Source: Chryseobacterium ginsenosidimutans
GTDB taxonomy: Bacteria; Bacteroidota; Bacteroidia; Flavobacteriales; Weeksellaceae
NCBI RefSeq assembly: GCF_030823405.1
Contig: NZ_JAUSXC010000001.1
Location: forward strand, 2,525,001 to 2,589,000
Length of the DNA: 64,000 bases
Reading direction: 5' to 3'
In this document: positions 27,397 to 36,324 of the stretch, piece by piece
Numbering within the stretch: the first letter of the stretch is position 1
How the letters are laid out: each line of letters starts with the position of its first letter
Notes under the pieces: generated by a model
What the model was told of the DNA's origin: nothing
The model's database searches: none
Seen by the model: the letters and a program-made list of their open reading frames with translations, nothing else
Translations under genes and position numbers: made by a program

Positions 27397-28305
27397 TCAA
27401 TTTTTATTTAATAAATCTTGCAAAGCTAATTTAAGGTCAGGAAATTTAAACTTAAACCCGGCATTTTGGATTTTTTCTGAGGAAGCTCTTGAACCTTCCA
27501 GCAAAGCACTTGCCAATTCACCAAATAATAATTTTAATACAAAACTCGGAACATTCGGCATGAATAAAGGTTTTTTTAATATCTCGGCAATCTTTTTTGT
27601 TAAATTTTCATTGGTTGTATGTTCTGGTGAAGTGGCATTAAAAGCTCCGTTCAATTCTGAATTTTTTAAAGCAAATTCATAAATAGAGCAAATATCTTTA
27701 ATGTGAATCCATGGCATATATTGCTTTCCGTTTCCCAGTGGAGAGCCAATTCCCATTTTTATCGCAGGAAGCATCTTTTTTAATGCCCCGTCTTTCTCTG
27801 AAAGCACGACTGCTGTTCGGATTTTTACAACTCTTTCCGCTATATTTTGTTCCTTAAAATCATCTGCAGCTCTTTCCCAAAGAACAACAACTTCGCTTAA
27901 AAAATCATTTCCCGGATTATCATTTTCGGTGAAAATTTTATCCGTTGTTTTTGTTCCGTAATAATTTATCCCTGATGCTGAAACAAAAGATTTTAACTTA
28001 ATATTCTTTTTTTGTAAAGTTTTCAAAATCAAATTAGCCGAATCAACGCGACTCGAAATTAATTCTTTTTTTCTTTCATCAGTCCAGCGTTTTTCGGCAA
28101 TATTTGCTCCTGCCAAATGAATAATATGGGAAACATTTTCAAAAGCTGTGTCGTCTATAATTTCATTTTTAATATCCCATTCAAATTCGCGATCATTCTT
28201 CTTTTTTCTTGTTAAAAATCGGACAGAATATTCTTTTTCAAGCTTTTTTGAGAGTTCTTGGGCAACCAAACCATTGGCTCCGGTAATCAGGACAATTTCT
28301 TTCAT
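27397..28305 (-). CDS. TIGR01777 family NAD(P)-dependent epimerase
   Basis: 302-residue extended short-chain dehydrogenase fold protein of the TIGR01777/YfcH group. The Rossmann motif is ITGANGLVAQELSKKL at the N-terminus. VSHIIHLAGANIAEKRW and FVSASGINYYG carry the core signatures, and the family's C-terminal DUF1731-like segment (VPSFVLKLLFGELASALLEG) is present. The substrate is not known for this family; a sugar-nucleotide or small-molecule role is assumed. It lies 14 bases behind the zinc-ribbon gene. Confidence 0.9.
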   Translation of the reverse strand: MKEIVLITGANGLVAQELSKKLEKEYSVRFLTRKKKNDREFEWDIKNEIIDDTAFENVSHIIHLAGANIAEKRWTDERKKELISSRVDSANLILKTLQKKNIKLKSFVSASGINYYGTKTTDKIFTENDNPGNDFLSEVVVLWERAADDFKEQNIAERVVKIRTAVVLSEKDGALKKMLPAIKMGIGSPLGNGKQYMPWIHIKDICSIYEFALKNSELNGAFNATSPEHTTNENLTKKIAEILKKPLFMPNVPSFVLKLLFGELASALLEGSRASSEKIQNAGFKFKFPDLKLALQDLLNKN

Positions 28306-28319
28306 GTAAATAGTTTAGT

Positions 28320-28664
28320 TTAAATCTGATTTTTAACAATTAAAATAAAATCGTCTTCTAAAAGCTTATAACCATAATCATATACAAATTTGTATTCGGA
28401 ACCGTTTTTATAAACCTTTAAATTGGTAAAATATTCAAAATCAAAACCTAAGCCATTGAGCTTGGATTTTGCTACTTTTGTTTTGCCATCGGTATTTACT
28501 TCTGTCAGAATTCTGTAATTTTTGCGAAGTTTATTATTTACATTTCGCATAAGATTACTGGAATCCTTATTTTGCTTATTGTTGTAAGCGTTTCGGCAGG
28601 CATCGTTACAAAACTTTTTGTCTGATCTACCGATAATTTTTTCGCCGCATTCTAGACAATTCAT
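28320..28664 (-). CDS. Small zinc-ribbon protein
   Basis: 114 residues with an N-terminal treble-clef or zinc-ribbon knuckle (CLECGEKIIGRSDKKFCNDAC; four cysteines at about residues 3, 6, 18 and 22) and a C-terminal domain with a conserved-looking GLGFDFEYFTNLKVYKNGSE segment. No signal peptide. This arrangement is found in small conserved hypothetical proteins of flavobacteria whose function has not been set. The gene is five bases behind the HPP gene and in the same operon as the epimerase. Confidence 0.8.
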   Translation of the reverse strand: MNCLECGEKIIGRSDKKFCNDACRNAYNNKQNKDSSNLMRNVNNKLRKNYRILTEVNTDGKTKVAKSKLNGLGFDFEYFTNLKVYKNGSEYKFVYDYGYKLLEDDFILIVKNQI

Positions 28665-28669
28665 AATTT

Positions 28670-29272
28670 TTACTTTTTCATTTTGTGTATATGTTTGTGT
28701 TTTTTATTTAATAGCCGTTTAAATCTACTGTGCGTAGGATAGCTTCTGTTAGGAGTAATATTATTAAAAAAAAGAGCAACAAGCAGGAGAATAATGCATC
28801 CCGAAAGAACAGGAGAAAGGATATACCAAAACCCCAATTCCGGAATTTTTCCTGTAGAACTTACGGCAATTAATGCGGTAGCACCACCTGGTGGATGTAA
28901 TGTTTTTGTGTATTGCATCAAAATGATAGAAAAGGCAACCGCCAAAGGTGCAGAAAGCCATATAATATCAGGAACTATTTTATAAACGATAACACCGACT
29001 AATGCAGAAAGAACATGCCCTCCAATTAAGTTTCTAGGTTGCGCAAGCGGACTCTGAATGGCTCCGTAAATTAAAACACTTGAAGCACCGAAAGAACCTA
29101 TCAAAAAGATGTTTTCCGTGGAAGATAAAGTGTGTGACTGTATAAAAGCAATAATTCCGATTCCGAAGAACGCTCCTAAAAATGACCAGAAATGTTCTTT
29201 GTAATCAACAAGTGTTTCTTTATAGATCACATATTTTGAAACTCTGAACGTTCTTTGTATGGTCTTCTTCAT
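28670..29272 (-). CDS. HPP family integral membrane protein
   Basis: 200 residues with four hydrophobic segments and the family signature HPPGGATALIAV, as well as GSFGASSVLIYG and SPLAQPRNLIGGH. HPP proteins are small four-helix membrane proteins; some plant and cyanobacterial members transport nitrite, but the bacterial function is largely open. Residues after 180 form a basic His/Lys tail. First gene of the minus-strand run that continues through the zinc-ribbon protein and the epimerase. Confidence 0.9.
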   Translation of the reverse strand: MKKTIQRTFRVSKYVIYKETLVDYKEHFWSFLGAFFGIGIIAFIQSHTLSSTENIFLIGSFGASSVLIYGAIQSPLAQPRNLIGGHVLSALVGVIVYKIVPDIIWLSAPLAVAFSIILMQYTKTLHPPGGATALIAVSSTGKIPELGFWYILSPVLSGCIILLLVALFFNNITPNRSYPTHSRFKRLLNKKHKHIHKMKK

Positions 29273-29305
29273 TTATTTTAATTTAGGGTTAAATATATAA
29301 AATTA

Positions 29306-29331
29306 TTCATTTGCAAACGACTACAAATGAA
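29306..29331. promoter_or_regulatory. Possible operator between HPP gene and ssb
   Basis: TTCATTTG and CAAATGAA form a perfect 8-base inverted repeat with a 10-base spacer in the divergent intergenic region. Its position suits a regulator site for either gene, but a chance AT-rich palindrome is possible. Confidence 0.3.
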
Positions 29332-29444
29332 TTTAAATAGTTTGTAACCGACTTTGATTTATGATTTCCACAATCTTTGCAACAGAGATTTGAGAGAACA
29401 GTGAGCGTCTCTTATCTGATTATCAATTATAAAAAAATAAAGTT

Positions 29445-29777
29445 ATGTCACTAAGAAATCAAGTTAAACTTATCGGTCACACAGGTAAAGAAATTGAAAT
29501 GATGAGTTTTGAAAACGGAAATGTAAAAGCAAGTGTATCATTAGCTACAACAGATCATTACACAAATGCAAAAGGGGAAAAAGTGGAGGAAACGCAATGG
29601 CACAGTTTAGTTGCATTCGGAAAAGTTGCCGAGATTTTCCAGAAATATGTTCCGAAAGGAAAAGAAATTGCCATCGAAGGAAAACTTACATACAGATCTT
29701 ACGATGATAAAGACGGTGTCAAAAGATATATTACAGAAATTCGGGTGGATGAAATTCTCCTTTTAGGAAGTAAATAA
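29445..29777 (+). CDS. Single-stranded DNA-binding protein, short form
   Basis: 110-residue SSB of the OB-fold type. The OB fold covers nearly the whole protein: VKLIGHTGKEIEM, the ssDNA-contacting WHSLVAFGKVAEIFQKYVPKG and YITEIRVDEILLLGSK. It stops there. The disordered linker and acidic C-terminal tip, through which SSBs recruit RecQ, PriA and others, are missing, so this is probably an accessory paralogue and not the main replicative SSB. An HRDC-domain gene follows after 17 bases. Confidence 0.9.
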   Translation: MSLRNQVKLIGHTGKEIEMMSFENGNVKASVSLATTDHYTNAKGEKVEETQWHSLVAFGKVAEIFQKYVPKGKEIAIEGKLTYRSYDDKDGVKRYITEIRVDEILLLGSK

Positions 29778-29794
29778 CTGTAAAAACGCAAACG

Positions 29795-30247
29795 ATGAAA
29801 GTGAAAATTTTTAAAATAAGATTACCGGAAGAGTTTCTTCATGAAGATCAGAAAAGATTAGATGCTTTTTTAGAATCCAATGAAATTATAAAAGTGGAAA
29901 CAGCTTTTGTAAATGATGAAAATTACTGGTCTGTAGTTTTATATTTTGATGAATTGAAAATTGTTCAAAATGTAGTAAAAGATTCTAAACATGTAAAGTA
30001 TTCCGCAGAAAATGAGTTTTTAAATTCTGATGAGGAAAAAATTCTTGAAGCCTTAAAATACTGGAGATCAGAAAAAGCAAAAGAACAGAATTTGCCTTCC
30101 TATTTTATAGCAACCAATAAAGAACTGATATCTGTAGCTAAATATAAACCTGCTAAGAAAGAAGAACTTCTTGATATTAAAGGTTTTGGAAAACATAAAA
30201 TAGAAAACTACGGTGAAGAAATCCTGGAAATATTAGAAAGTATCTGA
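29795..30247 (+). CDS. HRDC-domain protein
   Basis: 150 residues. The C-terminal 75 residues are an HRDC domain (EKILEALKYWRSEKAKEQNL, then LLDIKGFGKHKIENYGEEIL), a fold used by RecQ and RNase D to grip nucleic acid. The N-terminal half is an alpha/beta segment not recognised. No helicase or nuclease motifs are present, so it is a stand-alone HRDC protein. It lies 17 bases after ssb and is very likely co-expressed, suggesting a shared task in single-stranded DNA handling. Confidence 0.85.
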   Translation: MKVKIFKIRLPEEFLHEDQKRLDAFLESNEIIKVETAFVNDENYWSVVLYFDELKIVQNVVKDSKHVKYSAENEFLNSDEEKILEALKYWRSEKAKEQNLPSYFIATNKELISVAKYKPAKKEELLDIKGFGKHKIENYGEEILEILESI

Positions 30248-30398
30248 TCTTTCAAAATAAACACAAGTGATGGAAAATATATGATTTGTATTGAAAGCCA
30301 AAGAATATCTTTCTACAGCTTTTTTAGTTGGGCTTAAAAGTCCTTTCAATTCCTTATTTTTGCAATACTTAAAATAATCATCATTTATCAATTATAAA

Positions 30399-31748
30399 AT
30401 GAAGCCAAGTTTAGCAAGAGGAACGAGAGACTTTTCAGCATTGGAAGTTTCAAGAAGAAGATACATAATAAATATATTACAGAAAAATTTTGAACTTTTC
30501 GGTTTTCAGCCATTGGAAACACCTAGTTTTGAGAACCTTTCTACATTAACAGGTAAATACGGAGAAGAAGGTGACCGCCTTATCTTCAAGATTTTGAATT
30601 CTGGAAATTACTTAGATAAAATTTCTCAGGAAGAATTAAACGTTGAAAATCATCAAGGGCTGGTAAAGAAAATTTCTGAAAAAGCATTAAGATATGATCT
30701 TACAGTTCCTTTTGCAAGATATGTTGCCATGAATCATGGACAATTGGTTTTTCCTTTTAAAAGATATCAGATTCAGCCTGTTTGGAGAGCTGATAGACCG
30801 GCAAAAGGAAGATTCAGAGAGTTTTATCAGTGTGATGCAGATGTTGTGGGAAGCGAAAGTCTTTTGCAGGAGGTGGATCTGGTTCAGCTATACTTAAAAT
30901 CTTTTGCAGAGCTTGGCGTTTCTGTGACGATTCATATCAATAACAGAAAAATCCTTTCTGGTTTAGCTGAGTACGCAGGAATTACCCATAAACTGATTGA
31001 CTTTACGGTTGCTCTTGACAAATTAGACAAAATTGGGAAAGATGGTGTTGTAAAAGAATTATTGGAAAGAGGAATCACTCAGGAATCAATTGATAAACTG
31101 GATTTCTTATTCACACAATCTGATGATGCTCTGGAAAATCTTCTTCAGTTGAAAGAAAAATTTGCGGGAAATGAGATCGGATTGAAAGGTGTGGAAGAAT
31201 TGGAAACTGTAATTACTCAATCTTTAAATCTTGGTGTTGATATTCAGAATCTTGTTTTCGATATTACACTGGCGAGAGGATTAGATTATTATACCGGAGC
31301 TATTTTCGAGGTAAAAGCTGATGAAGCTCAGATGGGTTCTATCGGCGGCGGCGGGAGATATGACAATCTTACGGAAGTATTCGGAGTGAAAAATATACCT
31401 GGAATAGGGATTTCTTTTGGCTTAGACAGGATTTATCTTGTCATGGAAGAGCTCAAGCTTTTCCCTGAAGAAGCAACAACAAAAGTTGAATATTTATTTG
31501 CCAATTTTGGAGGAAATGAAACATTGGAAGCTTTAAAATTAATTAAACAATTAAGAGAAAAAGGAATTTCTGCAGAGATCTATCCCGAAAATGCTAAAAT
31601 CGGAAAACAATTCACTTATGCAGAAAAGAAAGGAATTAAAAATCTTGTTTTCTTAGGTGAAGAAGAGATTAAAAACGGAAATATTACCTATAAAGATCTT
31701 GAAGCCGGAGAGCAAAAAACGGTTTCTTTGGAGGAGTTTTTAGGTTAA
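30399..31748 (+). CDS. hisS: Histidyl-tRNA synthetase
   Basis: 449-residue class II aminoacyl-tRNA synthetase that charges tRNA-His. Motif 1/2 regions are visible ([17 protein letters not shown], then [29 protein letters not shown]), the histidine-binding signature is [15 protein letters not shown], and motif 3 is [18 protein letters not shown]-terminal anticodon-binding domain begins at about residue 355. Length is in the family range. A TATTTTTG -7-like box lies at 30355-30362, 37 bases before the ATG, and a hairpin terminator follows. Confidence 0.96.
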   Translation: MKPSLARGTRDFSALEVSRRRYIINILQKNFELFGFQPLETPSFENLSTLTGKYGEEGDRLIFKILNSGNYLDKISQEELNVENHQGLVKKISEKALRYDLTVPFARYVAMNHGQLVFPFKRYQIQPVWRADRPAKGRFREFYQCDADVVGSESLLQEVDLVQLYLKSFAELGVSVTIHINNRKILSGLAEYAGITHKLIDFTVALDKLDKIGKDGVVKELLERGITQESIDKLDFLFTQSDDALENLLQLKEKFAGNEIGLKGVEELETVITQSLNLGVDIQNLVFDITLARGLDYYTGAIFEVKADEAQMGSIGGGGRYDNLTEVFGVKNIPGIGISFGLDRIYLVMEELKLFPEEATTKVEYLFANFGGNETLEALKLIKQLREKGISAEIYPENAKIGKQFTYAEKKGIKNLVFLGEEEIKNGNITYKDLEAGEQKTVSLEEFLG

Positions 31749-31768
31749 TATAAATCCATATAAAAAAT

Positions 31769-31801
31769 AAAAAGCATTATCAATATTGGTAATGCTTTTT
31801 T
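31769..31801. terminator. Bidirectional terminator after hisS
   Basis: AAAAGCATTA and TAATGCTTTT with T-rich flanks on both strands, between hisS and a convergent small gene. Confidence 0.75.
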
Positions 31802-31807
31802 ATGTTC

Positions 31808-32098
31808 TTAATATTTACTCTTAGTCCAATTTTCAGAAATCCAGTTTTTTATGTTTTGTTGACTGTGAATATCTGTTGGTACTTCATATCTAATCATCTT
31901 TTCAATTTTAGTTGCTGATGATTTGTCCGTAAAATTCCATCCATCACAAAGCTTGTTGATAAAATAAAGAATTTCATATCCCTCGCTTCTGTTTAATAGA
32001 GTACTGTCAGGCTCGCCTGTCACTTTTGGATTATCTGGACTTATTGCAGTCCAAGAATAGTCTGTAAAATAAAGATCACTTTTTGTAATTAATGCCAT
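31808..32098 (-). CDS. Small hypothetical protein
   Basis: 96 residues from the ATG ending at 32098 (MALITKSDLYFTDYSWTAIS); a TTG six codons upstream is in frame but less likely. No signal peptide or membrane segment. Trp/Asp-rich, with a C-terminal basic-aromatic end (NWISENWTKSKY). I do not recognise a family. Small acidic proteins of this kind in flavobacteria are often annotated as hypothetical. It ends at the shared terminator with hisS. Confidence 0.65.
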   Translation of the reverse strand: MALITKSDLYFTDYSWTAISPDNPKVTGEPDSTLLNRSEGYEILYFINKLCDGWNFTDKSSATKIEKMIRYEVPTDIHSQQNIKNWISENWTKSKY

Positions 32099-32299
32099 AA
32101 TAAAAGTTTTATTCAAAATTAATTCAACAAAACTTAGCTGCCTTATGGGTTTCCGTATTTCAGGAAAATTTAAATTTGCAATATTTACAATTTTATAAAA
32201 TTGAATAAAAATTAAATATATAATTAGTATTTTAGAATCTTATAAGCAAAAATCAATGCTAATTTTATAATGATTTTAAACTAATAAACTTAAAACCAG

Positions 32300-33229
32300 A
32301 TGGATAATATTTGTGGATTGTGCGGAACACCATTAACGGCTATGGATACCGTTTTGGGCGAAAATAAATTGGCAGACGGTCATGTTTTGTGCAATAAATG
32401 CTTGAATCAGGCTACAACTATTAATAAGAATATTGTCAATAACCTCAATCAGTTTTTCCTTCCGGAGATAAGAGGAATTATTCTTCAGGGTAAAATTGGG
32501 GAATTTGATAACTCTAAAACTTCTGATTTTCAAAGTGATACACATCAGGGTTTTGGTTTCGGAGGGACAATAACAAGACTTGACGAAATTAAGGATCAAA
32601 TTGTTGCTCTTAATGCGAGACTGAGTATTTTCGTAAACGACGAAGTAAAAGAATTGGTCAATATTTTAGATCATGATGAGAGGCTGATCGCTGTTGCTGA
32701 AGGTTTAACAGTTCCCGGAAAAGTGGAAGGTCTTCTTTTTTCAACACAGAAAAGAGTAGTTTTCATTGATAAGAAATTCTTTGGAAATGTTGAAAAGAAT
32801 GAGTTTCTTCATCAAAATATCAGTTCAGTAGAACATATTGAAAACCTCTTGTACTCGTCACTTAAAATATTGACGAAAAGTGGTGGTGTTGCAGAATTTA
32901 AATTACATACAAAAAGTGATGGTAGAACATTCTTGAATGCTGTAAATTCTTATCTCAACGGTTCTGCAAAACAATTTGTCACACAACAACAACAACAACA
33001 ACAACAAATTCAAGCCTCGTCTTTTAATCTTTATAATCTATCGGCTTCAGAATCACCATTTCGGCAAGATGCTCCAAAACCAACTCAATCAAGCTCGTCT
33101 AATGCTCCTAAAGAGTCTCCGGAAGTTATCTTCGAACAATTGGAAAAACTTGGAAAATTAAGAGAAATGGGAGTCTTAACTGAAGACGAATTTGCAGAAC
33201 AGAAGAAGAAATTACTGGAAAGGCTTTAA
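32300..33229 (+). CDS. Zinc-knuckle / PH-like / SHOCT-domain protein, copy 1
   Basis: 309 residues. The N-terminus has a treble-clef zinc site (CGLCGTP ... CNKC, DUF4428-like). A middle PH-like domain (about 115-220) has GLLFSTQKRVVFIDKKFFGN, resembling bacterial PH domains (YokE type). A run of eight glutamines (32984-33007, encoded by eight identical CAA codons) follows, and the last 30 residues form a SHOCT domain (LEKLGKLREMGVLTEDEFAE). SHOCT helices often end proteins at membranes or in oligomers. A paralogue starts 40 bases downstream. Function unknown. Confidence 0.85.
   Translation: MDNICGLCGTPLTAMDTVLGENKLADGHVLCNKCLNQATTINKNIVNNLNQFFLPEIRGIILQGKIGEFDNSKTSDFQSDTHQGFGFGGTITRLDEIKDQIVALNARLSIFVNDEVKELVNILDHDERLIAVAEGLTVPGKVEGLLFSTQKRVVFIDKKFFGNVEKNEFLHQNISSVEHIENLLYSSLKILTKSGGVAEFKLHTKSDGRTFLNAVNSYLNGSAKQFVTQQQQQQQQIQASSFNLYNLSASESPFRQDAPKPTQSSSSNAPKESPEVIFEQLEKLGKLREMGVLTEDEFAEQKKKLLERL
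32984..33007 (+). repeat. (CAA)8 trinucleotide repeat
   Basis: Eight uninterrupted CAA codons within copy 1 of the SHOCT-protein pair, giving eight consecutive glutamines in the linker before the SHOCT domain. The second copy lacks it. Slippage would change linker length without breaking the frame. Confidence 0.9.
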
Positions 33230-33268
33230 ATATTAATTAAATTTCTCTTCTAAATAAAAATATAAAAC

Positions 33269-34093
33269 ATGAGCGATCATTGCGGATTATGCGGAGCCGA
33301 ATTTACATCGATGGATACTATGTTGGGCGAAAATAAGCTTTCAGACGGTAATATTCTTTGCAATAAATGTTTGGAGAAAGCCAGTAATATCAATCAGGAA
33401 TTACTTTATGGTCTTAATAATTTCAGTATCAATGATATTAAGAGGCTGATAGAAAACAGCAAGGTAAGAGAAACAGGAGAAATTTCAAATGAAAATTTAC
33501 CGATAGTTATAAATTCTGAACAGGGTTTATTATCTAAAGATCTTTACAAAAAGAGACTGAAAGAAATAAAACAACAACTGGATCAACTAAAAGCGAATCT
33601 TTCTATATTCGCCAAAGGCGAGATCAAGGAATTGCCACATATTCTTGCCTTAGATGAAACAATTTTAGCAATAACGGATGCTCAGTTCTCAAAAACCGTA
33701 GATGCAGGAATTCTTCTGGCAACTCCAAAAAGAATTGTTTCTGTTTCGAAGGCTATGTTTTCTCCTGTAAAAGTTAATGAATATCATAATGAAGACATTC
33801 TTGAAGTCAGTTTTGTGAATAGTTTTTTATCACCAATTATTAAAATTCATACTAAAGATAAAATTGTTGAATTTGAATCTTTCCTGAATAAAGATTATGC
33901 CGAAGATTTCTACAATTTTATTAAAAAGATCTACAACAAAGAAGAATCTCAAAAACAGTCGGATGAAGTGAAAACGGTTTCATCAGAAGCTCTTTTCGGG
34001 CAACTTGAAAAATTGGCTCAGTTAAGAGAAAACGGTATCTTAACGGAAGAAGAATTCGCAGAACAAAAGAAAAAACTTTTAGAGAAATTGTAA
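33269..34093 (+). CDS. Zinc-knuckle / PH-like / SHOCT-domain protein, copy 2
   Basis: 274 residues with the same architecture as the preceding gene: zinc knuckle at the N-terminus (CGLCGAE ... CNKC, then NINQELLYGLNNFS), PH-like domain (ILLATPKRIVSVSKAMFSP), and a C-terminal SHOCT (LEKLAQLRENGILTEEEFAE). It lacks the polyglutamine run. Zinc and SHOCT ends are much closer between the copies than the middle part, so the PH-like domains have diverged, possibly towards different ligands. The 40-base gap implies co-transcription of a tandem duplication. Confidence 0.85.
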   Translation: MSDHCGLCGAEFTSMDTMLGENKLSDGNILCNKCLEKASNINQELLYGLNNFSINDIKRLIENSKVRETGEISNENLPIVINSEQGLLSKDLYKKRLKEIKQQLDQLKANLSIFAKGEIKELPHILALDETILAITDAQFSKTVDAGILLATPKRIVSVSKAMFSPVKVNEYHNEDILEVSFVNSFLSPIIKIHTKDKIVEFESFLNKDYAEDFYNFIKKIYNKEESQKQSDEVKTVSSEALFGQLEKLAQLRENGILTEEEFAEQKKKLLEKL

Positions 34094-34208
34094 ATTCATT
34101 ATAATAAATAGATTTAAATTCTATGTTTTTCAAACAACTTTAAGGATATTTTATAGTCTTAATCTTTATAACTAAATTTATTTTCTAATTATTTCAGATC
34201 TAAAACCA

Positions 34209-35006
34209 ATGGAAAACTATTTAGAAATCAATAAAAACTCCTGGAATGCCAAAGTTGAACCACATTTAAAATCTGATTTTTATTTTGTGGATGAGTTTCT
34301 GCAGGGTAAAAATTCTCTTAATTCAATCGAGCTTGAACTTTTAGGAGACGTAAAGGATAAAACTATTCTTCACTTACAGTGTCATTTCGGGCAGGATTCT
34401 ATTTCTTTGTCGAGAATGGGCGCAAAAGTAACGGGAATAGATCTGTCTGATAAAGCTGTTGAAGCTGCAAAAAATCTATCTCAAAAAGCTGAAACAGACA
34501 CACGGTTTATCTGTACAGATCTGTATAGTCTTCCTGATGTTTTGGATCAACAGTTTGATCTTGTTTTTACCAGTTACGGAACAATCGGCTGGCTTCCGGA
34601 TTTAAAGAAGTGGGCGAATATTATTAATCATTTTCTAAAACCGGGCGGAAAATTTATAATGGCAGAATTTCATCCTGTTGTCTGGATGTTTGATGATGAT
34701 TTTGAAGGGGTAAAATACAATTATTTTAACGAGAAACCAATTGTAGAAACCAATGAGGGAACATATGCAGATCAGACTGCGGATATTGTTCAGGATTATG
34801 TTATGTGGAATCATTCTTTAGCCGATGTTCTTCAGAATTTAATTGAAAATGATATTTCGATAAAGAAATTTAAAGAGTATGATTGGTCGCCATATCCATG
34901 TTTTAGGTATGTAGAAGAATTTGAAAAAGGAAAATGGAGAATCCCGCAATTCGGGAATAAAATACCTTTAGTTTTTGCGGTAGAATCACAAAAAAAGTCA
35001 TCATAA
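34209..35006 (+). CDS. Class I SAM-dependent methyltransferase
   Basis: 265-residue Rossmann-fold methyltransferase. Motif I is ILHLQCHFGQDSISLSRMGA followed by VTGIDLSDKAVEAA; motif post-I and the FVFTSYGTIGWL/KPGGKF region complete the SAM-binding core. The N-terminal INKNSWNAKV and the C-terminal insert with WSPYPCFRY are typical of a small-molecule group seen in Bacteroidetes. Substrate unknown. It is followed by a hairpin whose left arm covers its last codons. Confidence 0.9.
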   Translation: MENYLEINKNSWNAKVEPHLKSDFYFVDEFLQGKNSLNSIELELLGDVKDKTILHLQCHFGQDSISLSRMGAKVTGIDLSDKAVEAAKNLSQKAETDTRFICTDLYSLPDVLDQQFDLVFTSYGTIGWLPDLKKWANIINHFLKPGGKFIMAEFHPVVWMFDDDFEGVKYNYFNEKPIVETNEGTYADQTADIVQDYVMWNHSLADVLQNLIENDISIKKFKEYDWSPYPCFRYVEEFEKGKWRIPQFGNKIPLVFAVESQKKSS

Positions 35007-35026
35007 TTAATAACTATGATGACTTT
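34994..35026. terminator. Terminator after the methyltransferase gene
   Basis: AAAGTCATCATA and TATGATGACTTT form a 12-base perfect stem. The left arm overlaps the last codons and stop. T-richness on the right is weak, so it may serve both convergent genes. Confidence 0.6.
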
Positions 35027-35057
35027 CTGTATATATGAATGTTAAATAAAATTAATC

Positions 35058-35294
35058 TTAATTCATTTGTTCTTCTGCCTTATTTTTCACCTCATCCACT
35101 TTATCCTGAACTTGGGAAGCAACATTGTTGGCTTTATCCTTAAGATCATTTCCCCATTTGTTTAGGTTATCTTTTGCATTGTTGATTTTATCTTTTACAG
35201 CTTGTTGCTCTTCTGCACTTGAGTTTTTATATTTCCAATATGCAAATGCTCCTAAACCTAATAATGCTAATAATCCTTTTGTTTTATTTCCCAT
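35058..35294 (-). CDS. YtxH-like small stress/membrane protein
   Basis: 78 residues. One membrane-spanning segment (about 7-22, TKGLLALLGLGAFAYWKY) is followed by a long amphipathic helix of Lys/Asp/Asn-rich heptads (DKINNAKDNLNKWGNDLKDK). This is the layout of YtxH/LEA-like general-stress proteins in Gram-positives and flavobacteria. It may line the membrane or act as a hydration protein, but the function is unproven. It stands alone between the methyltransferase and the cyanophycin genes. Confidence 0.75.
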   Translation of the reverse strand: MGNKTKGLLALLGLGAFAYWKYKNSSAEEQQAVKDKINNAKDNLNKWGNDLKDKANNVASQVQDKVDEVKNKAEEQMN

Positions 35295-35390
35295 GATTTC
35301 TATTTTTTAATGTTAATATTAAATTTGTTATTAGTAATCATGTAAAATGTGTGCCAAAAAATTAAATGGAATGATAAAATAATGTTAAAA

Positions 35391-36233
35391 TTATTTGAAA
35401 ATCTCAAAATTTTCTCCGTCAAAACTTGCAAAAACCATAGTTGGATAAGAATCCTGATGATAAAGATTTCCATCTTTATCAATGGCAATAGCACCTGCAA
35501 AGCCATCGACTGCTTTTAATTCATCAAAAGTTTTTGTAAAAGCACTTTCAAGGCTCATTCCGTCTGTTACTCTTGTCACAATTTTTGCGGCTGTGGCATT
35601 GCTTACAATATCTTCACCAACTCCCGTACAGCTTACGGCACAGAAAGAATTGGCATAGTTTCCTGCAACCGTAGCAGAATCTGAGATCCTACCCGGAATT
35701 TCAAAACCTTTTCCTCCGGTAGAAGTGGCAACAGCTAATTTTCCGTCTTTATCAATGGCAACACAGCCTACCGTTCCTTTTCCTCCGTTTTTCAGCTTTT
35801 CTTCATATTCCGTTCTTCGTTGCGGAATTTCGGTTGAAAAATCTTCGAAACCGTTTTCACTAGCATAAATTTTAGCACCATTTCCTCCCAAGACTTTATC
35901 GTCTTCATTAATTAGATCTTTAGCAACAAAAACAGGATTTTTGACATTTTGAATATTGATAACTCCGCTCATTTTTTGAGTGTCCCCATTCATAATGGCA
36001 GCACTCATTCTGATTATACCATCACTCTGAATTTGAGAACCGGTTCCTGCATTGTACAATTCGTCATCTTCCAACAGAGACACAGCATAGGCAACTGTAT
36101 CAAAAGCAGAGTGGTTTTGTAAATATTCAAAAGCTTTTTGAGCTATATTTTTTAAAGATTCCTGTTTTGCAGTTTTTACTTCATTGCTTTGATCGCTTTC
36201 CGAGAAAAATCCGCCGTGGATGATTAATTTCAT
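35391..36233 (-). CDS. Isoaspartyl peptidase / plant-type L-asparaginase (Ntn hydrolase)
   Basis: 280-residue N-terminal-nucleophile hydrolase. The autoprocessing site is G-T154 in GGKGTVGCVA, where cleavage frees the catalytic threonine. LYNAGTGSQIQSDG and the later GNYANSFCAVSCTGVGEDI are conserved family segments. There is no signal peptide, so it is cytoplasmic, as expected for the cyanophycin pathway. It cleaves beta-aspartyl dipeptides. Standing beside cyanophycinase, the likely substrate is beta-Asp-Arg (or Asp-Lys) released from cyanophycin. The gap to cphB is about 90 bases. Confidence 0.92.
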   Translation of the reverse strand: MKLIIHGGFFSESDQSNEVKTAKQESLKNIAQKAFEYLQNHSAFDTVAYAVSLLEDDELYNAGTGSQIQSDGIIRMSAAIMNGDTQKMSGVINIQNVKNPVFVAKDLINEDDKVLGGNGAKIYASENGFEDFSTEIPQRRTEYEEKLKNGGKGTVGCVAIDKDGKLAVATSTGGKGFEIPGRISDSATVAGNYANSFCAVSCTGVGEDIVSNATAAKIVTRVTDGMSLESAFTKTFDELKAVDGFAGAIAIDKDGNLYHQDSYPTMVFASFDGENFEIFK

Positions 36234-36324
36234 ATTTTTATATATTTTGAGATTTGGATCGAGTTATTTAGAGTTTAAATTAATTTTTATCCTTTATTTA
36301 CAGCTCATATCGAACTCTCAACTT

